Source of the DNA: Rhodothermus marinus | Lineage (GTDB): Bacteria > Bacteroidota > Rhodothermia > Rhodothermales > Rhodothermaceae | Assembly: GCF_009936275.1 (NCBI RefSeq) | Contig: NZ_AP019797.1 | Location: 2,277,890 to 2,341,889, forward strand | Direction of reading: 5' to 3' | DNA length: 64,000 nucleotides | Part shown: piece by piece, positions 46,098 through 55,618 of the stretch | Layout of the letters: every line of letters starts with the position of its first letter | Numbering within the stretch: the stretch's first letter is position 1 | Notes under the pieces: generated by a model | Databases searched by the model: none | The model's input: the letters and a program-made list of their open reading frames with translations, nothing else | Told to the model about the DNA's origin: nothing | Program-made: the position numbers and the translations under genes

Positions 46098-47768
46098 ATG
46101 AAGAAATCACTGCGTTACACCCTCCCGGCCGTTTTGCTGCTGGCGCTGGGCATTCTGCTGGGCTGGAATCTGCAGCAGGCCGTTTCCGACACCGACACGC
46201 TGGCCAGCCTGCGCAAGCTCGAAGAAGCTTTCCTGACGATCACGCAGCGCTACGTCGATCCGGTCGAGCCCGAACCGCTGGCCGAGGAGGCCATCCGGGC
46301 CATGCTTCAGGAGCTGGATCCCCACTCCGTGTACATCACCGCCGAAGAGATGAAGGAGCTTCGGGAAAGCTACCAGGGCTCTTTCGGCGGCATCGGTATC
46401 TGGTTCGAGGTAGTGGATGACACAGCCCGTGTGGTGGCCACCATCAGCGGCGGACCCAGCGAGGCGGTCGGGCTGCAACCCGGCGATCGGATCATCAAAA
46501 TCGAAGACTCCAGTGCCGTCGGCCTGTCCTCCACCGAAATCCAGAAGCGCCTCAAAGGTCCGGAAGGCACCAAAGTGCGCGTAACCATTCGCCGGCTGGG
46601 CGTTCGCGAGCCGCTGGAGTTTACGATCACGCGTGACCGCATTCCGCTCTATACGGTCGATGCCGCCTACATGCTCGACGAGCGGACCGGCTACATCCGC
46701 ATCAGTCGCTTTGCCATGACCACCTATGACGAATTCCTGGAACACCTGGATCGGCTCAAGCGGCAGGGCATGGAGCGGCTGGTGCTGGACCTGCGCGGCA
46801 ATCCGGGCGGCATCATGGAGACGGCCGTCGAGCTGGTCGATGAGCTGCTGCCCGAAGGCTACACGATCGTCTACACGCGCGGGCGCATTGCCCAGGCGGA
46901 AATGACCCGCCGCTCCACCTCGGGCGGTCGCTTCGAGACGCAGCCGGTCATCGTGCTGGTCGATCGCAACTCGGCCTCGGCCAGCGAGATCGTGGCCGGC
47001 GCGCTACAGGACAACGACCGGGCGCTGATTGTGGGGCTGCGTACCTTCGGCAAAGGGCTGGTGCAGAACCAGTTCCCGCTTTCGGACGGCAGCGTCATCC
47101 AGCTGACGGTCGCCCGCTACTACACGCCCTCGGGCCGCCTGATCCAGACGCCGTACCACGGCGGCGACCTGGAAGACTACTACCGGGAAAAGTTCGCCGA
47201 CTACGAAACGGCCGTCTTCCATCCGGAGGATTACATCAACGAAATTCCGGACTCGCTGAAATTCAAGACGGTGCACGGCCGCACGGTCTTTGGCGGTGGC
47301 GGCATTCTGCCCGACGTGATCGTGCCGCCCGACACGAACTCCATCCTGCTGGAAGTCAGTCGCCGCAACCTGCCCTCCACCTTCATCCGCACCTGGTTCA
47401 ACCAGCACGAGCAGGAGATCCGGCAGCAGTGGAACAACCGGAAGGACGCCTTCATGGCTTCGTTCGAGGTGGACGACGCGCTGTGGCAGGCCTTCCTGGA
47501 TTATGCCCGGGAGCAGGGACTCTTTGCCGCCGACTCTGCCGCGACGCATCGCTTCACGGTCGCACAGGCCGAAGCACACCGGCACGAGCTGAGCACGCTG
47601 CTGAAAGCCTATCTGGCCTGGCAGCTGTTCGGCCGCGAGGCGTCGATCCCGCTGTTCAACGAAATCGATCCGGTCCTGCACGAAGCGCTCAAGCACTGGG
47701 ATCGGGCCGAGGCGCTGGCCGCCTATTTCGCCCCAAAGGCAGGCGACACAGTGCGCAAAGGGCGTTAG
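46098..47768 (+). CDS. S41 carboxyl-terminal processing protease
   Basis: A 556-residue periplasmic protease of the CtpA/Prc type. It has an N-terminal anchor or signal (YTLPAVLLLALGILLGWNLQ), a helical lid, a PDZ domain at about residues 95-180 (FGGIGIWFEVVDDTARVVAT), and a protease core. The Ser-Lys dyad lies in VDRNSASASEIVAGALQDN and FGKGLVQNQF. A C-terminal extension of about 120 residues follows the core. It cuts substrates near their C-termini in envelope maintenance. It is divergent from lemA and is followed by a hairpin before hsp20. Confidence 0.93.
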   Translation: MKKSLRYTLPAVLLLALGILLGWNLQQAVSDTDTLASLRKLEEAFLTITQRYVDPVEPEPLAEEAIRAMLQELDPHSVYITAEEMKELRESYQGSFGGIGIWFEVVDDTARVVATISGGPSEAVGLQPGDRIIKIEDSSAVGLSSTEIQKRLKGPEGTKVRVTIRRLGVREPLEFTITRDRIPLYTVDAAYMLDERTGYIRISRFAMTTYDEFLEHLDRLKRQGMERLVLDLRGNPGGIMETAVELVDELLPEGYTIVYTRGRIAQAEMTRRSTSGGRFETQPVIVLVDRNSASASEIVAGALQDNDRALIVGLRTFGKGLVQNQFPLSDGSVIQLTVARYYTPSGRLIQTPYHGGDLEDYYREKFADYETAVFHPEDYINEIPDSLKFKTVHGRTVFGGGGILPDVIVPPDTNSILLEVSRRNLPSTFIRTWFNQHEQEIRQQWNNRKDAFMASFEVDDALWQAFLDYAREQGLFAADSAATHRFTVAQAEAHRHELSTLLKAYLAWQLFGREASIPLFNEIDPVLHEALKHWDRAEALAAYFAPKAGDTVRKGR

Positions 47769-47812
47769 TCAGGTTGACAGACGGGCGCTGACACGGTGAC
47801 CGATTCGACAGG

Positions 47813-47834
47813 CGGCATGCCCATGGGCATGCCG
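47813..47834. repeat. Perfect 22-base palindrome between the S41 and hsp20 genes
   Basis: The 22 bases read the same on both strands, and as a hairpin form 9 bp around a CATG loop (CGGCATGCC with GGCATGCCG). A T-rich stretch (TTTGTCTTTT) follows, so it can terminate the S41 transcript. TATAAT at 47844-47849 lies 9 bases later, so the palindrome could also be an operator for hsp20. Confidence 0.6.
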
Positions 47835-47925
47835 TTTGTCTTTTATAATGGACGGTCGGTCGGGCGCGACAGGATGTCCGATCGACCAGGTCGGTTGGCG
47901 TATTGCGTAACCCACAAACCAAACC

Positions 47926-47934
47926 GGAGGAGGA
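47926..47934 (+). promoter_or_regulatory. Strong ribosome-binding site of hsp20
   Basis: GGAGGAGGA lies 3 bases before the ATG. It is the strongest Shine-Dalgarno sequence seen in the window; most neighbours lack a clear one, which suggests high expression of hsp20. Confidence 0.8.
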
Positions 47935-47937
47935 GCC

Positions 47938-48378
47938 ATGGCCGAGGTGATGCGCTATACGTCGCCGACGACGCTGCTGTCGGAGCTGCAGCGGGAAGTG
48001 GACCGGCTGTTCGAGAACTTCTTCGGTGGCTGGCTGCGGCCTGAGGTCGAGTCGGCGGTCTGGACGCCCACGGTGGACCTGCTGGAGACGGACGACGCCT
48101 ACCTCATCTACATGGACCTGCCCGGCGTGAACCGGGACCAGGTCACGATCACCTTCGAGAACGGCACGCTGCAGGTGAGCGGTGAGCGGGTGCAGCCCGA
48201 GCACAAGGACGCTCAGTATCACCGGATGGAGCGGTGGTATGGCCGCTTCTTCCGGTCGTTCAACCTGGGCCAGAACGTGAATCCGGATAAGATCAAGGCC
48301 CACTTCGAGAATGGCGTCCTTGTGATCGAGGCACCGAAGACGGAGGAGAGCAAGCCGGTGCGGATCAAGATCTCGTAA
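47938..48378 (+). CDS. Small heat shock protein (Hsp20/alpha-crystallin)
   Basis: A 146-residue ATP-independent holdase. The alpha-crystallin domain spans about residues 38-138 (WTPTVDLLETDDAYLIYMDL, then GVLVIEAPKTEE), and the I-x-I-type tail is reduced to RIKIS. It would form oligomers that bind unfolding proteins under heat stress. A very strong ribosome-binding site and a palindrome 104-125 bases before the ATG stand out. No CIRCE element is seen. It is followed by two hairpins. Confidence 0.94.
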   Translation: MAEVMRYTSPTTLLSELQREVDRLFENFFGGWLRPEVESAVWTPTVDLLETDDAYLIYMDLPGVNRDQVTITFENGTLQVSGERVQPEHKDAQYHRMERWYGRFFRSFNLGQNVNPDKIKAHFENGVLVIEAPKTEESKPVRIKIS

Positions 48379-48392
48379 GCGGCCCGTAAGCC

Positions 48393-48417
48393 GCGGCACC
48401 GGCTTGCTCGGTGCCGC
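48393..48417 (+). terminator. First hairpin after hsp20
   Basis: A 9-bp stem (GCGGCACCG with CGGTGCCGC) encloses a 7-base loop 15 bases after the stop. Only TT follows, so it is weaker than the second hairpin. Confidence 0.5.
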
Positions 48418-48432
48418 TTGCCGCCGAAACTG

Positions 48433-48470
48433 AAAGCCCCGCACTTCACAGGCGGGGCTTTGGTGTTTTT
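48433..48470. terminator. Terminator between hsp20 and phoU
   Basis: A 10-bp stem (AAAGCCCCGC with GCGGGGCTTT) has a 9-base loop. On the plus strand it continues into GGTGTTTTT. Because the arms start with As and end with Ts it can act for both convergent genes. Confidence 0.75.
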
Positions 48471-49167
48471 ATAGCGGCCGCTCGCCTTCCTGCGCCTGGG
48501 GCTCCCGGAGTTTGCGGTGGCGGATGTCCACGCCTTCGATCAGAAAGACCACGCTCTCGGCGATGTTCTTGGCGTGGTCCGAAATGCGCTCCAGCGCCTT
48601 GCTGGCCGTGATCAGATGGGCCACCGCTTCGAGATGCTCCGGATGCTGCTGGCCAAAGCGTACCAGTTGTTCGAAGTTTTCCCGGTGCAACCGGTCGATC
48701 TGCAGGTCTTCGGCCAGCACCTGACGCGCCAGCAGGCGATCCCGCTTCAGGAAGGCCTCCTGCACCTGCCGGAGCATGGCCCGCGAGGCGTCGGCCATCT
48801 CCTCGATGCGCGTCTGCGCCAGCGCCTCGGGCGCCTGCACCACGTAGGGCGTGTGCTTGGCGAGGTTCTTACAGTGGTCGCCAATGCGCTCCAGGTCGGT
48901 GTTGACCTTGACGGCCGTGATGATCATGCGCAGCTCGGCCGCCACCGGATGGTGCAGCGCCAGAATGCGTTCGCACTGCCGGTCGATCTTCAGCTCGTAG
49001 GCGTCCACCTCGTCGTCCCGCGCCCGCACGCGCTCGGCCAGTTCCAGATCGCGCCGAAGCAATGCATCGATGGCATTGGCCATCTGTTCGTCGACCAGAT
49101 CGGCCATCTCGAACAGCATACGCTGCAGGACCAGCAGCTCGTCGTCGATATGTCGATGTACGGTCAT
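48469..49167 (-). CDS. phoU: Phosphate signalling protein PhoU
   Basis: A 232-residue PhoU with two helical-bundle repeats. The repeated metal-binding motif appears as VNTDLERIGDHCKNLAKH and KALERISDHAKNIAES. It restrains phosphate uptake and the Pho kinase when phosphate is ample. The start is set at ATG 49167, 13 bases after the pstB stop; a TTG start at 49188 would overlap pstB. It is the last gene of the pst operon. No phoR/phoB pair is in the window. Confidence 0.93.
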   Translation of the reverse strand: MTVHRHIDDELLVLQRMLFEMADLVDEQMANAIDALLRRDLELAERVRARDDEVDAYELKIDRQCERILALHHPVAAELRMIITAVKVNTDLERIGDHCKNLAKHTPYVVQAPEALAQTRIEEMADASRAMLRQVQEAFLKRDRLLARQVLAEDLQIDRLHRENFEQLVRFGQQHPEHLEAVAHLITASKALERISDHAKNIAESVVFLIEGVDIRHRKLREPQAQEGERPL

Positions 49168-49180
49168 CGTCCGTAGCAGC

Positions 49181-50008
49181 TTAGCCAAACCGTCCGGTAA
49201 TATAATCTTCCGTACGTTTTTCGCGGGGGCGCGTGAAAAGTTCGTCAGTCCGGTTCATCTCGACCAGCTCGCCCATGTAGAAGAAGGCCGTCGTGTCGCT
49301 GATGCGCGAGGCCTGGTGCATGTTGTGCGTGACGATGACGATCGTGTAGGATTTTTTGAGTTCCAGGATGGTCTCCTCCAGCTTGGCCGTGGCGATCGGG
49401 TCAAGCGCGCTGGCCGGTTCGTCCATCAACAGCACCTCGGGCTCAACGGCCAGCGCCCGTGCGATGCAGAGGCGCTGCTGTTGCCCGCCGCTGAGTCCGT
49501 AGGCGTTCTCGTGCAGCCGATCTTTCACCTCGTCCCAGAGCGCGGCCAGCCGCAGGCAACGCTCGACGAGTTCGTCCATGTTGCCCCGGTAGCCGTTGAT
49601 GCGCGCGCCCCAGGCCACGTTCTGGTAGATCGACTTCGGGAACGGATTGGGTTTCTGGAAGACCATCCCCACACGCCGCCGCACCACCACGGGATCCATC
49701 TCCCGATAGATGTCGCGGCCGTCCAGCAGCACCGTTCCCTCCATGCGCGTGTTGGGGATCAGCTCGTTCATGCGGTTGAGGCAGCGCAGCAGCGTGCTCT
49801 TGCCGCAGCCCGAAGGCCCGATGAAGGCGGTCACCTCGTTGGGCAGAATCTGCAGCGAGATGTCCTTCAGCGCCAGTTTGTCCCCGTACCAGAAGTACAG
49901 ATTCCGCACCTCCATCTTGGGCCGTACGCGGGCGGCTTCGCTGTCGCGGCTCAACCCGAACGTTTCGGCGGAAGGCACTTTTTCGGCGGGCGAAACGTGA
50001 TCGGCCAT
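49181..50008 (-). CDS. pstB: Phosphate ABC transporter ATPase
   Basis: A 275-residue PstB. Walker A is [20 protein letters not shown], followed by [15 protein letters not shown], the signature [16 protein letters not shown] and Walker [13 protein letters not shown]. It powers high-affinity phosphate import by PstCA. The first 30 residues are an extra N-terminal extension relative to typical 250-260-residue PstB; an internal start is possible. It lies 3 bases after pstA. Confidence 0.96.
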   Translation of the reverse strand: MADHVSPAEKVPSAETFGLSRDSEAARVRPKMEVRNLYFWYGDKLALKDISLQILPNEVTAFIGPSGCGKSTLLRCLNRMNELIPNTRMEGTVLLDGRDIYREMDPVVVRRRVGMVFQKPNPFPKSIYQNVAWGARINGYRGNMDELVERCLRLAALWDEVKDRLHENAYGLSGGQQQRLCIARALAVEPEVLLMDEPASALDPIATAKLEETILELKKSYTIVIVTHNMHQASRISDTTAFFYMGELVEMNRTDELFTRPREKRTEDYITGRFG

Positions 50009-50011
50009 GGC

Positions 50012-50905
50012 TCAATGCGGACGATGACGTTCGTAGTAGTTGCGCAGCAGGATGGCACTCAGGTTCATCAGGAACAGAAACACCATGAGCACGATGATGG
50101 CGGCAGCCGCCAGACCGCGAAATTCCTCCTGGGGTCGGGCCGTCCAGTTGAAGATCTGAATGGGCAGCACGGTAAAAGGATCCAGCAGGCTCTCGGGCAA
50201 GAAGGCGATGAACGTGAGCGCCCCGATCATGACCAGCGGCGCCGTCTCGCCGACGGCGCGGCTCAGCGCCAGGATGATGCCGGTCAGGATGCCCGGCGCC
50301 GCAATGGGCAGCAGATGGCTGGAGACCACCTGCCAGCGCGTGGCGCCCAGCGCGTAGGCACTCTCCCGGATCCCCTGCGGCACAGCCCGGAGCGCTTCCT
50401 GCGTGCTGATCACGATGATCGGCAACACCAGCAGGCTCATCGTCAGCGCCCCGGCCAGCAGGCTTCGGCCCAGTGCAAAAAACCGCACGAAGAGCCCCAG
50501 TCCCAGAATGCCATAGATCACCGAAGGAATACCGGCCAGGTTGGCGATGTTGAGCTGGATCAGCCGCAGAAACCAGCCGCGCGGCGCGTACTCCTCAAGG
50601 TAAACAGCCGCCCCCACGCCGATCGGCACCGAAAACAGCGCCGTCAGCAGCATCATCCAGAACGATCCCACGATGGCCGACTTGATCCCGGCTTCTTCGG
50701 GATTGCGTGACGGATAGGACGTGAGAAACTGCCAGTCCAGCCAGGGCGCGCCTTTGCGCACGACGTCGACCATCAGCGAGGTCAGCACCAGCAATCCGAA
50801 CAGCGTGGAAAAAAACAGCACCACGGCCAGGATCTGTCCCAGCCGTCGCCGTCGCTCCAGTCGCAAATCGAACCGGGTGGCTACTGCCTGCTGCACTTCG
50901 GTCAT
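50012..50905 (-). CDS. pstA: Phosphate ABC transporter permease PstA
   Basis: A 297-residue inner-membrane permease with six helices and the EAA coupling loop (EALRAVPQGIRESAYALGATRWQVV). It has the usual PstA layout, with a hydrophilic loop after the first helix. It partners PstC and is driven by PstB. It lies between pstC (5-base gap) and pstB (3-base gap). Confidence 0.95.
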   Translation of the reverse strand: MTEVQQAVATRFDLRLERRRRLGQILAVVLFFSTLFGLLVLTSLMVDVVRKGAPWLDWQFLTSYPSRNPEEAGIKSAIVGSFWMMLLTALFSVPIGVGAAVYLEEYAPRGWFLRLIQLNIANLAGIPSVIYGILGLGLFVRFFALGRSLLAGALTMSLLVLPIIVISTQEALRAVPQGIRESAYALGATRWQVVSSHLLPIAAPGILTGIILALSRAVGETAPLVMIGALTFIAFLPESLLDPFTVLPIQIFNWTARPQEEFRGLAAAAIIVLMVFLFLMNLSAILLRNYYERHRPH

Positions 50906-50910
50906 GCCGC

Positions 50911-51855
50911 TCAGTAGGTTTCTTTAAAGCGGAGGATGATCCGGTTGGCCAGCAGGTTCATGCCCAGCGTCAGCACGAACAGCACCAGCCCCACCGCAAA
51001 CAGACTCTGATAGACGACCGTTCCCTGCGGCGTGTCGCCCAGGCTGACCTGCACGATGTAGGCCGTCATCGTCTGGATCGACTCCAGCGGGTTGAGCGTC
51101 AGCTTGGGCGTAGCGCCGGCCGCCAGCGTCACGATCATCGTTTCGCCAATGGCACGGCTCAGTGCCAGAATGAAGCTGGCCATGATGCCACTCAGCGCGG
51201 CCGGCACCACCACACGGAGCACCACCTCGTACTTCGTGGCCCCCAGCGCATAGGCGCCTTCGGCCAGCGAGCGCGGCACGGCCCGCAAGGCGTCCTCACT
51301 CAGCGAAGCCACCATCGGGATGATCATGATGCCCACCACGATCCCGGCGCTGAGCGCGTTGTAGACCTGCATCTGCGGAAGCACATGCTGCAGCAGCGGC
51401 GTGACGAACGTCAGCGCAAAGTAGCCATAGACGACCGTCGGCACGCCCGCCAGCAATTCCAGCGACGGCTTCAGCCAGCGACGCACGCGATCAGGCGCAT
51501 ACTGTGAGATGTAAATGGCGGCGGAAAGCCCGATCGGGATGGCCACCAGCGCCGCAATGACCGTGATCATCAAGGTGCCGGCCAGCAGCGGCCAGATGCC
51601 AAAATGCTGCTCGGAAAACTGCGGGGTCCACTTCGTGTCGCCGAAAAATTCGGCCAGCGACACCTGCCGGAAAAAGGCGACCGATTCCCCGATCAGGATC
51701 GCCGCAATGCCCAGCGTGGTGAATACCGTCACCAACGCACAGAGCCCAAGCAGCGCCTGGATCAGACGCTCCCTGGGCCCACGCGAAAGGTTGGCATCCG
51801 GCGCCAGGTCCGGAAAGCCCTGGCGCCGGATCCATCCATCTGACGAGGAAGCCAT
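50911..51855 (-). CDS. pstC: Phosphate ABC transporter permease PstC
   Basis: A 314-residue permease with six helices and the EAA loop ([25 protein letters not shown]). The first helix is followed by the PstC-type segment [20 protein letters not shown]. It lies 6 bases after pstS, in the canonical order pstS-C-A-B-phoU. Confidence 0.95.
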   Translation of the reverse strand: MASSSDGWIRRQGFPDLAPDANLSRGPRERLIQALLGLCALVTVFTTLGIAAILIGESVAFFRQVSLAEFFGDTKWTPQFSEQHFGIWPLLAGTLMITVIAALVAIPIGLSAAIYISQYAPDRVRRWLKPSLELLAGVPTVVYGYFALTFVTPLLQHVLPQMQVYNALSAGIVVGIMIIPMVASLSEDALRAVPRSLAEGAYALGATKYEVVLRVVVPAALSGIMASFILALSRAIGETMIVTLAAGATPKLTLNPLESIQTMTAYIVQVSLGDTPQGTVVYQSLFAVGLVLFVLTLGMNLLANRIILRFKETY

Positions 51856-51861
51856 ACGTCC

Positions 51862-52899
51862 TTATTCTGCCGTACCTTCCGTACTCTGCCGTTCGAGTCG
51901 CAGCAGGTCCACAACCCGCACACCCACCTGCGACCCCTCGCCTCCAAAGATACTACCGGTTACCCGGTTCCGGAAACGCTCGAGCGCCAGCTCGTAGGCC
52001 TCGGCCGTCAGCGGCACATACCCTACCTCCGGTGCCAGTTCGGCCGCATGCTGCAGGTAAAACTCGACGAAGGCCTCTACGGCCGGGTCGTTGGCCCGCT
52101 CCGCGTTCACATAGATGAAAATCGGTCGCGAAAGCGGCTGGTAGGTGCCGTTGTTGACGGTCTCGGGACTGGGCAGAATGCAGCCCTCGCCGTTGTCAGG
52201 GTTGCCGTCGTCGATGGCCACCGCCTTCAGTTTGTCCATGTTCTCCTCGTAGTAGGCCAGCGGGATGAAGCCCAGCGCGTTGGGGTCGCCGCTGACGCCC
52301 TGCACGAGCACGTTGTCGTCCTCGCTGGCCGTGAAGTCCGAGCGGCTGGCGTGCTCTTCGCCCACGATGGCGGCCGTGAAGTAATCGTAGGTGCCGCTGT
52401 CGGTCCCGGCGCCGTACAGGTTCAGCGGCCGATCCGGAAACGAAGGCCGCACCTGATTCCAGCGTGTGATCGTGCTGTTGGGCTCCCAGATGCGCCGCAG
52501 CTCTTCGACGGTCAGGCACTCGACCCAGTCGTTCTGGGGATTCACCACGATGGCAATGCCATCATAGGCCACCGGCAGTTCGATGTATTCGACGCCGTTC
52601 TGCCGGGCCAGCGAATCTTCCACGGGACGAATCGGACGCGAGGCATCGTTGATGTCCGTCTCCTTGCGCACGAACTTGGAAAAGCCCCCGCCGGTCCCGC
52701 TGATGCCCACGGTCACCCGCACCCCCGGATACTGCTTCATGAACTCCTCGGCTACCGCCTCGGTCAGCGGATAGACCGTGCTCGATCCGTCGATGTGCAC
52801 CGCGCCGGAGAGCTGCCCTTCCTGCTGCTGCCCACGGCCACATCCGGCCAGCAACAGCACAAGCAATACACCGGCTCCTAAGATTGCTCGCTTTTCCAT
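51862..52899 (-). CDS. pstS: Phosphate-binding lipoprotein PstS
   Basis: A 345-residue periplasmic phosphate receptor anchored as a lipoprotein ([10 protein letters not shown], Cys20). Phosphate-site segments are [32 protein letters not shown] and the [11 protein letters not shown] loop. It is the first gene of the pst operon. An inverted repeat 44-64 bases upstream (52943-52963) is a candidate operator. It is divergent from the M1 peptidase gene. Confidence 0.95.
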   Translation of the reverse strand: MEKRAILGAGVLLVLLLAGCGRGQQQEGQLSGAVHIDGSSTVYPLTEAVAEEFMKQYPGVRVTVGISGTGGGFSKFVRKETDINDASRPIRPVEDSLARQNGVEYIELPVAYDGIAIVVNPQNDWVECLTVEELRRIWEPNSTITRWNQVRPSFPDRPLNLYGAGTDSGTYDYFTAAIVGEEHASRSDFTASEDDNVLVQGVSGDPNALGFIPLAYYEENMDKLKAVAIDDGNPDNGEGCILPSPETVNNGTYQPLSRPIFIYVNAERANDPAVEAFVEFYLQHAAELAPEVGYVPLTAEAYELALERFRNRVTGSIFGGEGSQVGVRVVDLLRLERQSTEGTAE

Positions 52900-52942
52900 G
52901 AGGCGCCTGTGCTTTTGTTTGCAATCGCTGGTAATCTAACAA

Positions 52943-52963
52943 ATCATTCTGTCAACGAATGAT
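52943..52963. promoter_or_regulatory. Inverted repeat upstream of the pst operon
   Basis: ATCATTC and GAATGAT form a perfect 7-bp inverted repeat around TGTCAAC. It lies 44 bases upstream of pstS, in an AT-rich patch within GC-rich DNA. It is not a good match to the enterobacterial Pho box of direct CTGTCAT repeats, although CTGTCAA occurs in it. Confidence 0.45.
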
Positions 52964-53082
52964 AAATCCTGGAGCTACCTGGATTATCAAATTGTTAACG
53001 GCGGTACATCTGCAGGTGGCAATAAAAGGGGAAGCCTCCTATATTGCAACACTGTTTCCTTCGAATCAAACCGCATGTGAAG

Positions 53083-55074
53083 ATGCGTCGTCTGTCGCTG
53101 GTATTGGTATTGCTGCTGGCCGGATGTACCGCCTCGCGTCCCGTCGAACAGACGCCTGCTGCGCGCACCCCCATGTTCGTGCGTCCGGAGCGTCCGCTAC
53201 CCGCCCCGGTCACCCTGCCCCCCTCGTTTGAAGCGGCCATCGAGCGGGGCACGCGTACCGCCGAAGGACGTCCCGGACCGAACTACTGGCAGCAGTACGC
53301 CCGCTACGACCTGACCGCCCGCATCGACACGGCCACACGGCGGCTGGACGGCGAGGGACGGATCGTATACCTGAACCGCTCGCCCGACACGCTCCGCCAG
53401 CTCTTTCTGGAGCTTCCGCTGAACGTTCACGCCGAAGGCGTCGTGCGCAACGAGCCGGCCGAGGTAACCGGCGGCGTGTCGCTGCACTACGTGGCCGTCG
53501 ATGGACAGGAAGCCCTGCATCCGGCCGAGGCACCCGCCGGTGCGCCGCGCTATGCGGTCAACGGCACGCGACTGATCATCTTTCTGCAGCGCGATCTGGC
53601 ACCCGGCGATTCCATTAAGCTCGACTTCCGCTGGTCCTTTACGATTCCCAAACGCGGCGCCGGGGGCCGCATGGGCTACGACGAGAACCTGTTCTTCCTG
53701 GCCTACTGGTACCCCCACGTGGCCGTCTATGACGACGTGATCGGCTGGTTCACCGATTCGTTCCTGGGCCGCGCCGAGTTCTACTTCGGCTATGGCGACT
53801 ATCGGATCACGATCGACGCGCCAGCCGGCTGGCTCGTGATGGCCACCGGTGCATTCGAAAATCCCGAAGAAGTGCTGGCACCCGACGTGCTGGCCCGCAT
53901 GCGTCAGGCCTACGCCAGCGACACGCCGGTCCGTATTGCCGAACCCGACACGGATCCGGTCACGCTTCCGGGCACCGACGGCCGCCTGCAGTGGCGCTTC
54001 CGAGCCACAAACGTGCGCGACGTGGCCTTCAGCCTGGTGCATCGCGGCTACTGGGAAGGTGCCCGCACGCCTGTGGGCGACCGTGACGGTGACGGACAGA
54101 CCGACTACGCGCAGATCAACACGTTCTGGCGTCCGACCGCCCCGCGCTGGGCCAACGTCACGCGCTACCAGCAGCACGCCATCAGCTACCTCTCGCGCCT
54201 GACCGGCTTTCCCTATCCCTGGCCGCACATGACGGCCGTCGAAGGCGGCGGCATCATCGGCGGCGGCATGGAATTTCCCATGATGACGCTCATCGGCGAC
54301 TACAACGCCGCCGGCGACAGCGCCCTCTACTACGTGACGGCGCACGAACTGGCCCACATGTGGATTCCCATGATCGTCGGCCCCAACGAGCGCCGCTATA
54401 GCTGGATGGACGAAGGCAGCACCACGTTTGCCGAAAACCATGCGCGCACCGATTTCTTCCCCGGCACCCAACCCCGGCTGAGCGAGCAGGAAAGCTATCT
54501 GATGCTGGCCCGCATGGGCGCCGAAGGGGAAATCATGCGCTGGTCCGACTACCACTACTCCAGCTTCGCCTTCGGCATCGCCTCCTACAGCAAGCCGGCC
54601 ACGCTGCTTGAAGCGCTCCGAGGGCTGCTAGGCGAAGACGTGTTCTGGCGCGCCTACCGCACGTTCATCCGCGAGTGGGCCTTCAAGCACCCCTACCCCT
54701 ATGATCTGTTCAACACGTTCGAGCGCGTGAGCGGACGCGACCTCGACTGGTTCTGGCACGCCTGGTACTTCGAGACGTGGACGCTCGATCAGGCCGTGGC
54801 GGCCGTCGAACCCATCGAAGGCGGCGTGCGCATCACGGTGGAAGACCACGGGCTGGCCCCCATGCCGGTCTACCTGACGCTCACGCTGGCCGACGGCTCG
54901 CAGGTGCGCGATACGATCGACGTGGACGTGTGGCTGGAAGGGCGGCGGCAGGTGACCGTCACGGTGCCGACCGGCGCCGCCGTTACCCGCGTCGAAATCG
55001 ACCCCGAGCGCTGGTTCCCCGACATCGACCGCACGAACAACGTCTGGCGCGCACCGGCCGGCACCGGACAGTAA
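53083..55074 (+). CDS. M1-family metallopeptidase lipoprotein
   Basis: A 663-residue aminopeptidase-like protein exported as a lipoprotein ([15 protein letters not shown], Cys15). The M1 exopeptidase loop reads GGGMEFPMM in place of GAMEN, as is common in Bacteroidota M1 members. The zinc site is HELAHMW with the third ligand Glu in SWMDEGSTTFAE. The C-terminal domain is beta-rich. It probably trims peptides at the cell surface. ATG 53083 is preferred; GTG 53077 is an alternative. Its stop lies 1 base from the convergent PCuAC-like gene. Confidence 0.9.
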   Translation: MRRLSLVLVLLLAGCTASRPVEQTPAARTPMFVRPERPLPAPVTLPPSFEAAIERGTRTAEGRPGPNYWQQYARYDLTARIDTATRRLDGEGRIVYLNRSPDTLRQLFLELPLNVHAEGVVRNEPAEVTGGVSLHYVAVDGQEALHPAEAPAGAPRYAVNGTRLIIFLQRDLAPGDSIKLDFRWSFTIPKRGAGGRMGYDENLFFLAYWYPHVAVYDDVIGWFTDSFLGRAEFYFGYGDYRITIDAPAGWLVMATGAFENPEEVLAPDVLARMRQAYASDTPVRIAEPDTDPVTLPGTDGRLQWRFRATNVRDVAFSLVHRGYWEGARTPVGDRDGDGQTDYAQINTFWRPTAPRWANVTRYQQHAISYLSRLTGFPYPWPHMTAVEGGGIIGGGMEFPMMTLIGDYNAAGDSALYYVTAHELAHMWIPMIVGPNERRYSWMDEGSTTFAENHARTDFFPGTQPRLSEQESYLMLARMGAEGEIMRWSDYHYSSFAFGIASYSKPATLLEALRGLLGEDVFWRAYRTFIREWAFKHPYPYDLFNTFERVSGRDLDWFWHAWYFETWTLDQAVAAVEPIEGGVRITVEDHGLAPMPVYLTLTLADGSQVRDTIDVDVWLEGRRQVTVTVPTGAAVTRVEIDPERWFPDIDRTNNVWRAPAGTGQ

Positions 55075-55075
55075 G

Positions 55076-55540
55076 CTATTCGGTCGGCGCAGCCGCCTCG
55101 CGCACCGGCACGCGCACGCGCAGCCGTCCCTGCCGGGCCAGGCTCAGATCGACAAGCACCACCTGTCCCGGCTCGAGCGCCTGCTGCAGATCGCGCAGCA
55201 CCAGCTGTACGGCCACGCGCGAACGCGCCGGAATCACGATGGACGTGGCCGGACGGGTGGTCTGCACCGTATCGCCCACCACCTCACGCAATGCGACGTT
55301 GCGCGTGACGGCCGGCGCTTCGGCTCCGACCAGCGTGTCGGCCTCGGCCGTGCCGTTGGCAATCCGCAGCGACACGATCGCGCTGTCGCCAGCGGCCGCC
55401 GCATAGACGACGGGTTCCTCCACGGCCAACCGCCCCTCCGGAAGCGGCGGCTCGGCCGGGGTCGCCGGCTGCTCGCGCTGCTGCTGTCCACAACCGATCA
55501 GCAGAAGCAGGCCCAGAAAAACCGTTGCCAGATACCGCAT
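55076..55540 (-). CDS. PCuAC-like lipoprotein lacking the copper ligands
   Basis: A 154-residue lipoprotein (LLLLIGC, Cys17) whose fold-defining text matches periplasmic copper chaperones PCuAC (SAIVSLRIANGTAEADTLVG, then PGQVVLVDLSLARQGRLRVR). The copper motif H(M)x10Mx21HxM appears to be gone: where the family has His-Glu it reads ALREVV, where it has the Met it reads TVQTTRP, and the HxM position reads VQLVL. It may have a new ligand or a scaffold role. It is the last gene of the ApbE cluster, 78 bases after the membrane-protein gene. The start is at ATG 55540, which gives the lipoprotein signal. Confidence 0.72.
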   Translation of the reverse strand: MRYLATVFLGLLLLIGCGQQQREQPATPAEPPLPEGRLAVEEPVVYAAAAGDSAIVSLRIANGTAEADTLVGAEAPAVTRNVALREVVGDTVQTTRPATSIVIPARSRVAVQLVLRDLQQALEPGQVVLVDLSLARQGRLRVRVPVREAAAPTE

Positions 55541-55618
55541 GACGTCTCCGGGGTTTGGTGAAGGGAGATTCTTTCTCCGCAAAAATCTGTATTCAAAAGA
55601 AAAGCAAAACGTGGCGTT

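Noticed and set aside
47774-47849. TTGACA and TATAAT near hsp20 as a classical sigma-70 promoter
   Set aside because: The two hexamers are about 64 bases apart, and no -35 sequence occurs at 16-18 bases from TATAAT.
47796-48044. 82-codon frame upstream of and overlapping hsp20
   Set aside because: It runs through the palindrome and promoter region and overlaps hsp20 in another frame, with no ribosome-binding site or conserved feature.
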